A stretch of 35,607 bases of DNA. Origin: Lachnospiraceae bacterium (GTDB taxonomy: Bacteria > Bacillota > Clostridia > Lachnospirales > Lachnospiraceae). The stretch covers positions 1 through 35,607 of the forward strand of contig JAFUFL010000048.1 in NCBI GenBank assembly GCA_017469935.1, written 5' to 3'. Position numbers and translations under genes: made by a program. This document shows positions 17,396 through 23,912 of this stretch, piece by piece. Numbering within the stretch: the first letter of the stretch is position 1; each line of letters begins with the position of its first letter. The notes beneath the pieces were generated by a model. That model ran no database searches. It saw only the letters and a list, made by a program, of their open reading frames with translations, and was not told where the DNA came from.

Positions 17396-17430
17396 GAAAA
17401 ACTAAGGGAACGGAAGACAATCCGTTCCCT
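17396..17430 (-). terminator. Rho-independent terminator between secDF and recJ
   Basis: AGGGAACGG (17405-17413) pairs with CCGTTCCCT (17422-17430), a perfect 9-bp stem with an 8-nt loop, followed leftward by TTAGTTTTT. It lies 94 bp after the secDF stop and ends about 17 bp before the recJ start codon. Confidence 0.82.
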
Positions 17431-17437
17431 CGTTGAA

Positions 17438-17520
17438 ATTCAAGGCTTGCGGCGCAAGCCGCCGCGCCGCGTGCGGGCTGCCTCCGGGCAGCTCCTTCCT
17501 CTCCGCACGCGTGTGCCTCA
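17438..17520. repeat. Structured intergenic repeat, full copy A
   Basis: About 83 bp aligning with the copy at 30321. Hairpin I is GGCTTGC/GCAAGCC (17444-17460). A long stem CGCGTGCGG (17468-17476)/CCGCACGCG (17503-17511) encloses hairpin III GCTGCC/GGCAGC (17477-17492). Against copy B, hairpins I and III differ at paired positions with compensatory changes, so the fold rather than the sequence appears conserved. It lies just after the secDF stop. The class is not one I can name; it is either a REP/MITE-like palindromic unit or a small RNA element. Confidence 0.75.
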
Positions 17521-17523
17521 TGA

Positions 17524-19938
17524 TCAGACGGTGATCTTAGCTTTATTTCTTTCTTCCGCCTCTTTCTGTCTCTGGAGCTTTCTCTCCTTCTTGGAAAGGC
17601 CGGACATATCGTTCTTCTTGGAACTGCCGCCATTGCCGCTATTGCCGCTGCCGCTGTTTCCGCCGTTGCCGGTGCTCTTTAAATCATCTGCGGAACCGGT
17701 CTTGACGCGGAGCAGATGCCACAGGGGACCTGCGATGCAGACGGAGGACCAGCATCCTGCGATGATACCGACCATCAGAGGAAGAGCAAATTCCTTGACG
17801 GAGGCAACGCCGAAGATATACAGGGCCAGAACCATGAAGAATGTCGTCAGGGAAGTAAAGATACTTCTGGAAAGTGTCTGGCTGACACTGGTGTTGACGA
17901 CCGTCTCAAGGCTCGTTCCGGACTTTCTGATCGCCAGGTTCTCACGCACACGGTCGAATACGACGATCGTCGCGTTGATGGAGTAACCTACGATGGTCAG
18001 CATGCAGGCGATGAAGGTGCTGCCCACGCTGATTCTGATGAGCGCGTAAGCCGCCAGAACTACCAGGCAGTCATGCGCCAGGCAGATAACGGAGGAAGCG
18101 CCGAAGCGGGCATCCTTGAACCGAAGCCAGATATAAATCAGCATCAGGACAAGTGCCACGATGACCGCATTGAAAGCAGCCGTCTTCATCTCGGAGCTGA
18201 TCGTGGAGCTGATCGTCTCGGAGGTGATGTTGTCCTTGTCTACGCCGAACTGATCCTGCAGAGCAACTGCAAGTGCCGTGCTCTTGGTCTCGTCGAGCTC
18301 CTGGGTCTTGAAGATTACTTCACTGCTGCCGGCGACCTTCTGTACCTGAGGGTTCGTGTCGCCAGTCACCTCTGTGATCACAGGAATGACTTTCTGGTTG
18401 ATCTCATCGAGGCTCATGTCCTCGTTGAATGTGACGTTGGTAGATGTACCGCCCACGAAATCAAGGCTGTAGTTCAGAGCGCCTTTTCCGCTGGACGCGT
18501 TGAACGCCATGCCTGCCAGACCCACGATGATCACAATTCCGGAGATCGCGAAGACGATCTTTCTCTTGCCTGTGAAATCGATGATCTTGGAATCTTTTGC
18601 CTTGCCGTACAGCTTCTCATCCTGCGCACCCAGCGCGTAGAAGATGTTCATGAGAAGTCTTGTGACAAACAGGGCCGTGAACATGGACACAACGATACCG
18701 ATGGCCAGTGTGTAAGCGAAGCCCTTGATCGTGCCGGATCCCAGGAACGCCAGAACCGCTGCCGCGATCAGTGTTGTCACGTTACCGTCAATAATAGCGG
18801 ACAGAGCCTTGTCAAAACCGCTCTTCATAGCCATTCTGACAGTCTTGCCGTCGCGGATCTCCTCGCGGATACGGGCGAAGATGATAACGTTGGCGTCAAC
18901 CGCCATACCGATGGAAAGCAGGATACCTGCGATACCGGGCAGAGTCAGCGTGACGTCAAATGCATTCAGAATGATCGCAACGATCAGGATATAAATGCAA
19001 AGTGCCAGTGTCGCGCACAGGCCGGGCAGCCAGTAGACCGCGCACATAAGGACTGCTACCAGTGCAAAGCCCAGAATACCTGCTGTCTTACTTGTTCTAA
19101 TCGCGTCCTGACCCAGCTGGGCGCCTACGATCTGGGAACGAAGTCTCTGCAGTTCAACTTTCAGACCACCGATACGAATGTTGGAAGCAAGGCTCTCCGC
19201 CTCTTCGATGGTGCTCTCGCCCGTGATGACAGCGCGGCCGTCTGTGATCGCCGCCTGTACTCTCGGAACGCTGATGAACTTGCCGTCATAGTAGATACCG
19301 ATGGTCTCGCCGGCCGCATAAGCCTTTGTGGTGGCGTCTGCAAACTTCTGCTTGCCTTCATCCGTAAAGGTAAGGGAGACAACGATTTCCTGGTTGTTCA
19401 TGTTGTCGGACTGATAGCCGGCTTTCGCCTCCAGCACGTCTGTACCCTGCAGCACTACGTCACCGTCCGCGATGATCTGGTCCAGATCCTTTGTCAGCAC
19501 ATAGCCGTAGTTGCCGTCCGCGTCCATGCCGAGCGTGTAGTTATCATTTCCACTGGCATCAGTCTGCCTGATAAAATACAGAGAGCCGGGACGTCCCAGT
19601 TCTTCCAGGATCTTGTTGGTCTCTTCTACGCCGGAAATGCCGGGAATCTCGATGTTGATTCGGTCATTTCCTTCCGTGTAGACCTGCGCCTCCGTGCTGT
19701 ACTGGTCAACACGCTGCTGCAGCTTGTAGACAGTGTCCGCCATATCCTCTGCGGAAGGTGCCTCGTCGCCTACTGCTTCATAAGTAATGCTGGCGCCGCC
19801 CGCGAGGTCAAGTCCCAGCTTGATGTTGTGGTAAGATCCTCTGTGCCCATCGCCGATACCGACCAGAGCGGTATAGGCCATGAGACCCGTGATGACCGCC
19901 GTTAAGATCAGCGCGATGACTGCTCTCGATTTTTTCAT
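17524..19938 (-). CDS. secDF: Fused protein translocase subunit SecDF
   Basis: 804 aa. The SecD and SecF halves of the proton-driven export accessory complex are joined in one chain, as in many Firmicutes. The SecD half has an N-terminal transmembrane helix, the LGLDLAGG..I motif, a large extracytoplasmic P1 region (QQRVDQ, IEIPG) and the membrane block with GMAVDANVIIFARIREE. The SecF half begins near residue 455 (KIVFAISGIVIIVGL), carries SLDFVGGT and the matching GYSINATIVVFDRVRE motif. The C-terminus is a Gly/Asn/Ser-rich linker plus a Lys/Glu-rich cytoplasmic tail. AAGGAG is 7 nt before the ATG. It is transcribed from a promoter at 20032-20060, and likely supports export of the pilus proteins among others. 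Confidence 0.96.
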   Translation of the reverse strand: MKKSRAVIALILTAVITGLMAYTALVGIGDGHRGSYHNIKLGLDLAGGASITYEAVGDEAPSAEDMADTVYKLQQRVDQYSTEAQVYTEGNDRINIEIPGISGVEETNKILEELGRPGSLYFIRQTDASGNDNYTLGMDADGNYGYVLTKDLDQIIADGDVVLQGTDVLEAKAGYQSDNMNNQEIVVSLTFTDEGKQKFADATTKAYAAGETIGIYYDGKFISVPRVQAAITDGRAVITGESTIEEAESLASNIRIGGLKVELQRLRSQIVGAQLGQDAIRTSKTAGILGFALVAVLMCAVYWLPGLCATLALCIYILIVAIILNAFDVTLTLPGIAGILLSIGMAVDANVIIFARIREEIRDGKTVRMAMKSGFDKALSAIIDGNVTTLIAAAVLAFLGSGTIKGFAYTLAIGIVVSMFTALFVTRLLMNIFYALGAQDEKLYGKAKDSKIIDFTGKRKIVFAISGIVIIVGLAGMAFNASSGKGALNYSLDFVGGTSTNVTFNEDMSLDEINQKVIPVITEVTGDTNPQVQKVAGSSEVIFKTQELDETKSTALAVALQDQFGVDKDNITSETISSTISSEMKTAAFNAVIVALVLMLIYIWLRFKDARFGASSVICLAHDCLVVLAAYALIRISVGSTFIACMLTIVGYSINATIVVFDRVRENLAIRKSGTSLETVVNTSVSQTLSRSIFTSLTTFFMVLALYIFGVASVKEFALPLMVGIIAGCWSSVCIAGPLWHLLRVKTGSADDLKSTGNGGNSGSGNSGNGGSSKKNDMSGLSKKERKLQRQKEAEERNKAKITV

Positions 19939-20031
19939 GTTGCATCTCCTTTTATCTTTCAGTGCCTACAGGTCTTTTCTGCAAAAAGCACGGATTTATC
20001 GGTGTTTTGCCAAAAGCCTATAACCTTTGAA

Positions 20032-20060
20032 ATTATAGCACTTGAAGACATTAATGTAAA
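20032..20060 (-). promoter_or_regulatory. secDF promoter
   Basis: Leftward -35 TTTACA (20060-20055), a 17-bp spacer and -10 TATAAT (20037-20032) preceded by TGC, an extended -10. Transcription should start near 20025, giving a leader of about 87 nt. That leader contains a hairpin-capable stretch (about 19981-20010: GCAAAACAC...GTGCTTTTTGC leftward) of unknown role. Confidence 0.75.
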
Positions 20061-20116
20061 ATGATAATTGGCAATTATTCCTGCTGTTGCCGGTTTTATC
20101 AACTTTTTAATGAATA

Positions 20117-20150
20117 TTCAGGGTTCGTGGCGCGAGCCGCTGCGCTGTAT
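20117..20150. repeat. Truncated copy C of structured intergenic repeat
   Basis: Begins ATTCAGGG like the other copies. Hairpin I is GGTTCGT/GCGAGCC (20122-20138), still fully paired using two G-T wobbles, followed by GCTGCGCTGTATG, which matches copy B (GCTGCGCCGCGTG) and then diverges. The second hairpin is lost. It lies between the divergent secDF and phosphopantetheinyl transferase promoters. Confidence 0.6.
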
Positions 20151-20157
20151 GACTTGT

Positions 20158-20186
20158 TTGACGGAATCTGCAAATTCGTATATAAA
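20158..20186 (+). promoter_or_regulatory. Promoter of the phosphopantetheinyl transferase gene
   Basis: -35 TTGACG (20158-20163), a 17-bp spacer, -10 TATAAA (20181-20186). The start of transcription near 20193 leaves a short leader with GGAG 7 nt before the ATG at 20219. Confidence 0.72.
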
Positions 20187-20218
20187 AGTTTTAGAACAAA
20201 ACATATTGGAGCAAATTC

Positions 20219-20965
20219 ATGAATAATGACTATAGATTTGAGGATTCAACCTATTATCTGAGACTGTTTTTTGCAGAAATTATGCCTGGGCACACCGGAG
20301 CGGCGTCCTCTCGCAGAAAGCGTGAATCGGAAGCGTCACTCGAGTTGACCGCCAAAGCGTTTGCGTTCTATCTCGGCAGCAAGCCTTCTCCGGAAGTGCT
20401 CGCCGGCCTTAAGCGCACGCCGGATGGAAAGCCCTATTTCCCGGATTATCCCGATTTCCACTATAATATCTCCCATTCCGGCAGATATGCAGTCTGCGGT
20501 ATGATCTGCGGCGGCACTAAGATGCAGCCGGTTGGCATTGATTCCCGGTCGGCTGACATTGATTCCCGGTCGGCTGGCGTCAAGGCGCAGCCGGTCGGCA
20601 TTGATCTGCAGGAAATTCCATCGGATCCCGGAAAGGCACTGAAGATTGCGGACAACTTCTTCTCGGAGTCGGAGAGAAAGTCTCTCCATTCACTTGTGGA
20701 CCAAGGCGACGTTTCAGCCGCTCTTCTTCTCTTCTGCCGCTATTGGACTGCCAGAGAGAGCTATATAAAACTGACCGGACGCGGGTTGGCAGTGCCATTC
20801 GACAGTTATGATCCGGATTTAGAACATGGAAGAATTGTTGTGCCGGGGTCAGACCGGCAGGTTTATCTGACTGAGTGCGAGGCGCCTGCCGGGTATTGTC
20901 TCAGTGTCTGCAGTTATGTCCCGCCGGCGGATAACTGTTATGTCGATACGGTGGAAAGAAGCTGA
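20219..20965 (+). CDS. 4'-phosphopantetheinyl transferase (Sfp/AcpT superfamily)
   Basis: 248 aa. Attaches the phosphopantetheine arm of CoA to a carrier-protein serine. Visible motifs are the substrate loop KRTPDGKPYF, the YNISHSGRYAVC stretch (82-93), the metal-site motif PVGID (125-129, in GIDLQEI) and the second metal/CoA motif WTARESYIKLTGRG (176-189, with Glu180). Between HSGRY and the functional GID there is an extra in-frame copy of PVGID (104-108) and two 7-residue repeats IDSRSAD/IDSRSAG, produced by a DNA duplication. No carrier protein or synthase gene is nearby, so its client is unknown. It has its own promoter and no clear terminator; a T-rich stretch follows at about 20974. Confidence 0.88.
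   Translation: MNNDYRFEDSTYYLRLFFAEIMPGHTGAASSRRKRESEASLELTAKAFAFYLGSKPSPEVLAGLKRTPDGKPYFPDYPDFHYNISHSGRYAVCGMICGGTKMQPVGIDSRSADIDSRSAGVKAQPVGIDLQEIPSDPGKALKIADNFFSESERKSLHSLVDQGDVSAALLLFCRYWTARESYIKLTGRGLAVPFDSYDPDLEHGRIVVPGSDRQVYLTECEAPAGYCLSVCSYVPPADNCYVDTVERS
20524..20605 (+). repeat. Internal tandem duplication in the transferase gene
   Basis: A 19-mer (gcagccggtYggcattgat) occurs at 20524-20542 and 20587-20605 with one change. Between them an 18-mer attgattcccggtcggct occurs at 20537-20554 and 20558-20575 (period 21 bp, 7 codons). All units are in frame, so the protein remains intact with a lengthened loop before the metal site. Confidence 0.85.
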
Positions 20966-20992
20966 CAATATACCTTTTTTCACTTACCTGTA

Positions 20993-21026
20993 TTGACCGC
21001 CCCGCTTGCGTACGTTATAATGTACG
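20993..21026 (+). promoter_or_regulatory. yefM-yoeB promoter with YefM-type operator palindrome
   Basis: -35 TTGACC (20993-20998), a 17-bp spacer, -10 TATAAT (21016-21021). An inverted repeat CGTAC (21009-21013)/GTACG (21022-21026) straddles the -10. YefM-type repressors are known to bind palindromes with a GTAC core at this position, so autorepression is likely. AAGGAGG precedes the antitoxin ATG. Confidence 0.78.
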
Positions 21027-21047
21027 TATAGAAAGGAGGTATCCTGT

Positions 21048-21296
21048 ATGACTACTACTACAATTACTAACTTCAGAAAAAATGTCTACTCCATGGTCGA
21101 AAATACCATACGCTTTAATGAGCCCGTTAACATTACTACAAAAGATGGAAACGCTGTGATGATCAGCGAGGAAGAATATCTTGGAATGATAGAAACCCTA
21201 TATCTCACCTCTGTTCCCGGTATGAAGGAAAAACTTGTCGAAGGATTAACCACTCCTTTGTCTGAGACAATCTCCGAAGAGGAGGTGGTCTGGTAA
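21048..21296 (+). CDS. yefM: Phd/YefM family antitoxin
   Basis: 82 aa, typical for YefM. The N-terminal part (TNFRKNVYSMVENTIRFNEPVNITTKDGNAVMISEEEYLGMIETLYL) is the Phd/YefM DNA-binding fold; the acidic C-terminus (LSETISEEEVVW) is the usual toxin-binding tail. It neutralises the downstream RNase and, with it, represses the operon. Its stop TAA is followed immediately by the toxin start; the toxin's GAGGAGGT ribosome binding site lies within the last antitoxin codons. Confidence 0.92.
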   Translation: MTTTTITNFRKNVYSMVENTIRFNEPVNITTKDGNAVMISEEEYLGMIETLYLTSVPGMKEKLVEGLTTPLSETISEEEVVW

Positions 21297-21560
21297 GTGT
21301 ATAAAATCGTCTACACTAAGACCGCCGTTAAGGATATTCCTAAATTGAAAGCCGCCCATCTGGATGCAAAAGCCAAAGCTCTCATCGATGTCATTCGCGT
21401 TAATCCTTATCAGACTCCACCGTCTTATGAGAAGCTGGTTGGTGATCTTCAAGGGCTTTATTCCAGAAGGATCAACATTCAGCATCGCCTGGTTTACCAG
21501 GTTCTTGAGGAAGAAAAAATCGTCAAAATCGTAAGTCTATGGACTCATTATGATCGCTAA
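21297..21560 (+). CDS. yoeB: YoeB/Txe-type mRNA interferase toxin
   Basis: 87 aa with GTG start directly after the antitoxin stop. YoeB toxins are RelE-fold endoribonucleases that cut mRNA at the ribosomal A site. Family-specific sequence PPSYEKLVGDLQGLYSRRIN followed by IQHRLVYQV and the C-terminal WTHYDR is present. The residues matching the YoeB active site (Glu45, Arg64, His84, Tyr85 here) are all kept, so the toxin looks functional. The antitoxin-toxin order and coupling fit a type II system. Confidence 0.93.
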   Translation: MYKIVYTKTAVKDIPKLKAAHLDAKAKALIDVIRVNPYQTPPSYEKLVGDLQGLYSRRINIQHRLVYQVLEEEKIVKIVSLWTHYDR

Positions 21561-21569
21561 GAGACAAAT

Positions 21570-21605
21570 GTGCCGCGGATCCCTCCGCGGCACTTCTCAT
21601 TTTTC
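21570..21605 (+). terminator. Terminator of yefM-yoeB (possibly shared with the pilus operon)
   Basis: GTGCCGCGGA (21570-21579) and TCCGCGGCAC form a 10-bp GC-rich hairpin with a tight loop, followed by TTCTCATTTTTC rightward. The convergent pilus operon ends at 21607, so the stem may also stop leftward transcripts, although the leftward T tract is poor. Confidence 0.78.
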
Positions 21606-21606
21606 T

Positions 21607-22347
21607 TTACTTGTTTCTGTTCTTCCGAACCATTCCGACGCAAAGCGCCAACACACCAACTCCTCCGAGTACCATCACAGGCCACCACAGCTGCCCTGTC
21701 TGAGGAAGCACCGGCGGCTTAGGCGGTGTCGGCGGCGGAACCTCTTCCTTTGCGACGCCGATCGGCTTCGCTTCCGCATCTACATCGTAGATGAGCGATC
21801 CGTCCGTACTCTTCTGCGGGATCGTGATCAGGAAAGGCGTAATGGCCAACTTATTATCTCCTGCCCCCTGCGCGTCCTGCTTTACCAGATACAGTCCCAC
21901 GCTCAGTCCGCCAAAAGATACCTTGCCCTGTGCATCCATCTCCGCCGGCGCCACGTCAAAAGCGTAACCCTCTGCGATCGCTGCCATCTGCTCCGCCAGC
22001 TCAAGATTCGCTGCGTCCAGCGCCGCATCCGTATCCGGGATCTCTCCCGCCCCGGCAAACCTCTCATCTGTCACGAATTTGAAACCGTTGTCCACGACTA
22101 CGTCCGCCACCTTGTAGAGGCCGACTGTATTTCCGCCGGTCACCGGCTTGGTCGTGCCCGAATTCTCATCATAATAAGTAAATGTGATCGAGATCGAACC
22201 GATATGGTCCGGATCAAGAATTTCCGCGTTCTCCGCCGCAGCTGCCGGGATAGATGTCAGAGGCATCACCAGGCTCATCGACAGAGCCAGGGCCGCTTTC
22301 GCGATCCCCTTGATTTTGTTTTTTAATCCTACTCTTTGCTTGTGCAT
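21607..22347 (-). CDS. Minor/basal LPXTG pilin
   Basis: 246 aa from the ATG at 22347. A signal peptide (MHKQRVGLKNKIKG then a hydrophobic core ending at AAAA-ENAE) is followed by a beta-rich pilin-like domain (GSISITFTYYDENSGTTKPV, GLYLVKQDAQG), a proline-rich linker (PPPTPPKPPV) and a sorting signal LPQTGQ (about 214-219) with a hydrophobic helix and KNRNK tail. The Pro-rich stalk before the sorting signal is typical of the basal pilin that anchors pili to the wall, as FctB does. An ATG at 22371 overlaps the sortase stop as ATGA, but AAGGGG lies 6-7 nt before the ATG at 22347, which also gives the better signal peptide. It is the last gene of the pilus operon. Confidence 0.88.
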   Translation of the reverse strand: MHKQRVGLKNKIKGIAKAALALSMSLVMPLTSIPAAAAENAEILDPDHIGSISITFTYYDENSGTTKPVTGGNTVGLYKVADVVVDNGFKFVTDERFAGAGEIPDTDAALDAANLELAEQMAAIAEGYAFDVAPAEMDAQGKVSFGGLSVGLYLVKQDAQGAGDNKLAITPFLITIPQKSTDGSLIYDVDAEAKPIGVAKEEVPPPTPPKPPVLPQTGQLWWPVMVLGGVGVLALCVGMVRKNRNK

Positions 22348-22367
22348 ATTTTGCCCCTTTCTGCGGC

Positions 22368-23393
22368 TCATTTCCTGCGTTTATCCATGAAGTTCTTAAC
22401 AGCTTCGATCACTACATCCGTATCTTCCGTCTCAAGTTCTGCTTCCTGAAGCCCGTTCTCTTCAAGGTACTCGTCTTTCAGATCCCTCTTTTTTTTTAAA
22501 TGACTCGCACTTGTGCTGATCAAAACATAGATCAGCAGCAGAAGAAGAATCGGTATCGCAACGAACGGTGCTATGAAGACCGGCCTGATCTGAATGGCGT
22601 CTGCCACCACCATCGCGTCTCCGTTCAGGTTGTCAATGCGGTGCGCCCGCACCAGCAGCCTGTGGGTATTGATGCCGTAAGGCGTGCAGGTGATCAGTGT
22701 GCAGTAATCTTTCCCGTCCTCAATGGTCAGGTGCGACAGATCCGAAGGCTCCACGATCCAGATGTGGTCCACCTCATAGGTCAGCGTCTCGTTCAGAATC
22801 GTCAATGTAAAAGTATCGCCTTCCCTGAGCTTGTCCAGATCCGTAAAGAGCCTTGCCGAAGGAAGCCCCCTGTGACCCGACAACATGCTGTGAGCACTTT
22901 CGCCTCCGACCGGCAGCGATGACTCTTCCAGATGTCCGATGGAAGTCTGCAGAACGTTCTCTTCCGTCCCATGATAAATAGGAAGCATTACATCAATTTT
23001 TTGAATCTTGATGTATCCCATGACGCCGTTTCCGCCGATGTCCAGCTCTGACATATATGCTTCTCTCTCTTCGTCGGTAAGCGTCCAGTTGATCCCTCTT
23101 TCAGCCAGCTCTGCGTTGTAGATTCTGGCTTCGTCGAGAATCCTCTCGTACTCCTCCGTGTTCATGTCGGCCACGTTCTCGGCGTAAGTCATGACTGCCC
23201 TTGACTGGTGGAAGGAGTTCCAGTAGTCCGCGATAGACGGATAGGCCAGAAGAAAAAGTCCTACAAACAACGCCACCAGAAGGATGATTGTAAACAACCG
23301 TTCCTTGATCCAGCGGACGACCGGGTTTCCGGATCTTGCGCTGCCATCACGGTTCGAGTATCCGCGGTCCGTATAGCTATTGTATGATTTCAT
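22368..23393 (-). CDS. srtC: Class C (pilin-polymerising) sortase
   Basis: 341 aa. Joins pilin subunits through isopeptide bonds at the outer membrane face. An N-terminal transmembrane segment (about 33-51) and a second one near the C-terminus (about 271-293) bracket the sortase domain, a class C hallmark. The catalytic set is present: His174 in SGHRG, Cys236 in TLITCTPYG and Arg245 in NTHRLLVR. The extended C-terminal tail (about 300-341) is unusually acidic and then basic. AAAGGA precedes the ATG. It lies between the major pilin and the minor pilin, the usual place for the polymerising enzyme. A class A housekeeping sortase is not in this window. Confidence 0.95.
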   Translation of the reverse strand: MKSYNSYTDRGYSNRDGSARSGNPVVRWIKERLFTIILLVALFVGLFLLAYPSIADYWNSFHQSRAVMTYAENVADMNTEEYERILDEARIYNAELAERGINWTLTDEEREAYMSELDIGGNGVMGYIKIQKIDVMLPIYHGTEENVLQTSIGHLEESSLPVGGESAHSMLSGHRGLPSARLFTDLDKLREGDTFTLTILNETLTYEVDHIWIVEPSDLSHLTIEDGKDYCTLITCTPYGINTHRLLVRAHRIDNLNGDAMVVADAIQIRPVFIAPFVAIPILLLLLIYVLISTSASHLKKKRDLKDEYLEENGLQEAELETEDTDVVIEAVKNFMDKRRK

Positions 23394-23552
23394 CTTGTTC
23401 CTTTATTCAATGTATATTTTGCTAAGCACGCAGATATCGCATTCTGTGTGTTTAGAAAAATATACATATACAAGTGTCAGATCTGAATCATTTACTCTTT
23501 TTCTGATAGATTCCTGGATTCTGAGCGATGTGAAATAGATGCCGGAATAGAA

Positions 23553-23581
23553 TTGACGCAGAACATTTGTTCTGATATCAT
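23553..23581 (+). promoter_or_regulatory. Promoter with LexA/SOS-box palindrome, opposite strand to the pilus genes
   Basis: -35 TTGACG (23553-23558), exactly 17 bp, -10 TATCAT (23576-23581). The spacer is almost filled by the perfect inverted repeat CAGAAC-ATTT-GTTCTG (23559-23574), whose core GAAC-N4-GTTC (23561-23572) matches the LexA (DinR) box of Gram-positive bacteria. Predicted transcription start near 23588, just before the inverted repeat at 23600. LexA control is inference from the motif and its placement. Confidence 0.65.
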
Positions 23582-23658
23582 AGAAGTGCTCGCAAGAGCA
23601 GAGGAGCACTGCTATAGCGCAGGCGGTTGACTATCTCCTTCGAAAGGAGGTGATATGT

Positions 23659-23724
23659 ATGCCAATTACTCTGACATTCCATGTGTTAGGCTTTACCTTC
23701 ACATTAAGAATTACGAGAAAATAG
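23659..23724 (+). CDS. 21-residue hydrophobic/basic peptide (candidate SOS-controlled type I toxin)
   Basis: The ATG at 23659 is 8 nt after AAAGGAGG (23643-23650), the strongest ribosome binding site in the window. The peptide begins MPITLTFHVLGF, alternates hydrophobic and Thr residues, and ends RITRK before TAG (23722-23724). CTCCTT (23635-23640) pairs with AAGGAG (23644-23649) around a 3-nt loop, so the ribosome binding site is locked in a hairpin. That is a frequent feature of type I toxin mRNAs. Another ATG at 23655 opens a 39-codon frame, but only 4 nt from the ribosome binding site. I do not recognise the peptide with certainty. It might be a membrane-acting toxin or a leader peptide. 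Confidence 0.6.
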   Translation: MPITLTFHVLGFTFTLRITRK

Positions 23725-23725
23725 C

Positions 23726-23757
23726 AACAACCGCCACTCGGCCAAGTGACGGTTGTT
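23726..23757. terminator. Bidirectional terminator-like hairpin after the micro-ORF
   Basis: AACAACCG-c-CACT (23726-23738) pairs with AGTG-a-CGGTTGTT (23745-23757), loop of 6 nt, one C-A mismatch. Rightward it is followed by TAGTAATT, leftward by GCTATTTTC; both tails are weak but U-containing. Its place two bases after the micro-ORF stop, and between two convergent promoters, suggests that it ends both RNAs. Confidence 0.6.
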
Positions 23758-23816
23758 TAGTAATTAAATAACCTAACGAAGTCAACCGCTTGTCGCAGTG
23801 CTCCTCTTTTACCGTC

Positions 23817-23845
23817 ATTTTAGCGTCAATATGTATTCTTGTCAA
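23817..23845 (-). promoter_or_regulatory. Convergent promoter facing the micro-ORF
   Basis: Leftward -35 TTGACA (23845-23840, consensus), a 17-bp spacer, -10 TAAAAT (23822-23817). Start near 23810, giving an RNA that begins AAAAGAGGAGCACTGC and reaches the hairpin at 23726-23757 after about 55-85 nt. It could make an antisense RNA to the 3' end of the micro-ORF transcript, or (on read-through) supply sortase and minor pilin mRNA. Confidence 0.62.
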
Positions 23846-23912
23846 TGTTCACATCCATGCTCTCCGGGTAGAATCCGGATCATATTCAAGTTTTTTTGTA
23901 ACTGCCCACCCC

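Larger units (their letters stand above)
23600..23807. repeat. Long-range inverted repeat enclosing a micro-ORF
   Basis: AGAGGAGCACTGC (23600-23612) is the exact reverse complement of 23795-23807, and GCGGTTGAC (23623-23631) of 23781-23789: 13 + 9 bp arms about 208 bp apart outside-to-outside. They enclose the strong ribosome binding site, the micro-ORF and the central hairpin. Both predicted start sites (about 23588 rightward, about 23810 leftward) lie immediately outside the arms, so the two opposing RNAs would begin with nearly the same sequence. Alternatively these are the ends of a MITE-like element; I see no clear target duplication. Confidence 0.8.

Noticed and set aside
15727-17436. 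569-codon open frame opposite recJ
   Set aside because: Shadow frame of a GC-rich conserved gene; no motif or start signal.
17716-19905. 729-codon open frame opposite secDF
   Set aside because: Antisense shadow; the secDF strand has strong family motifs and a good ribosome binding site.
23403-23609. 68-codon leftward frame before the sortase
   Set aside because: Starts inside the inverted-repeat arm, has no ribosome binding site and overlaps the SOS-type promoter; unlikely to be translated.
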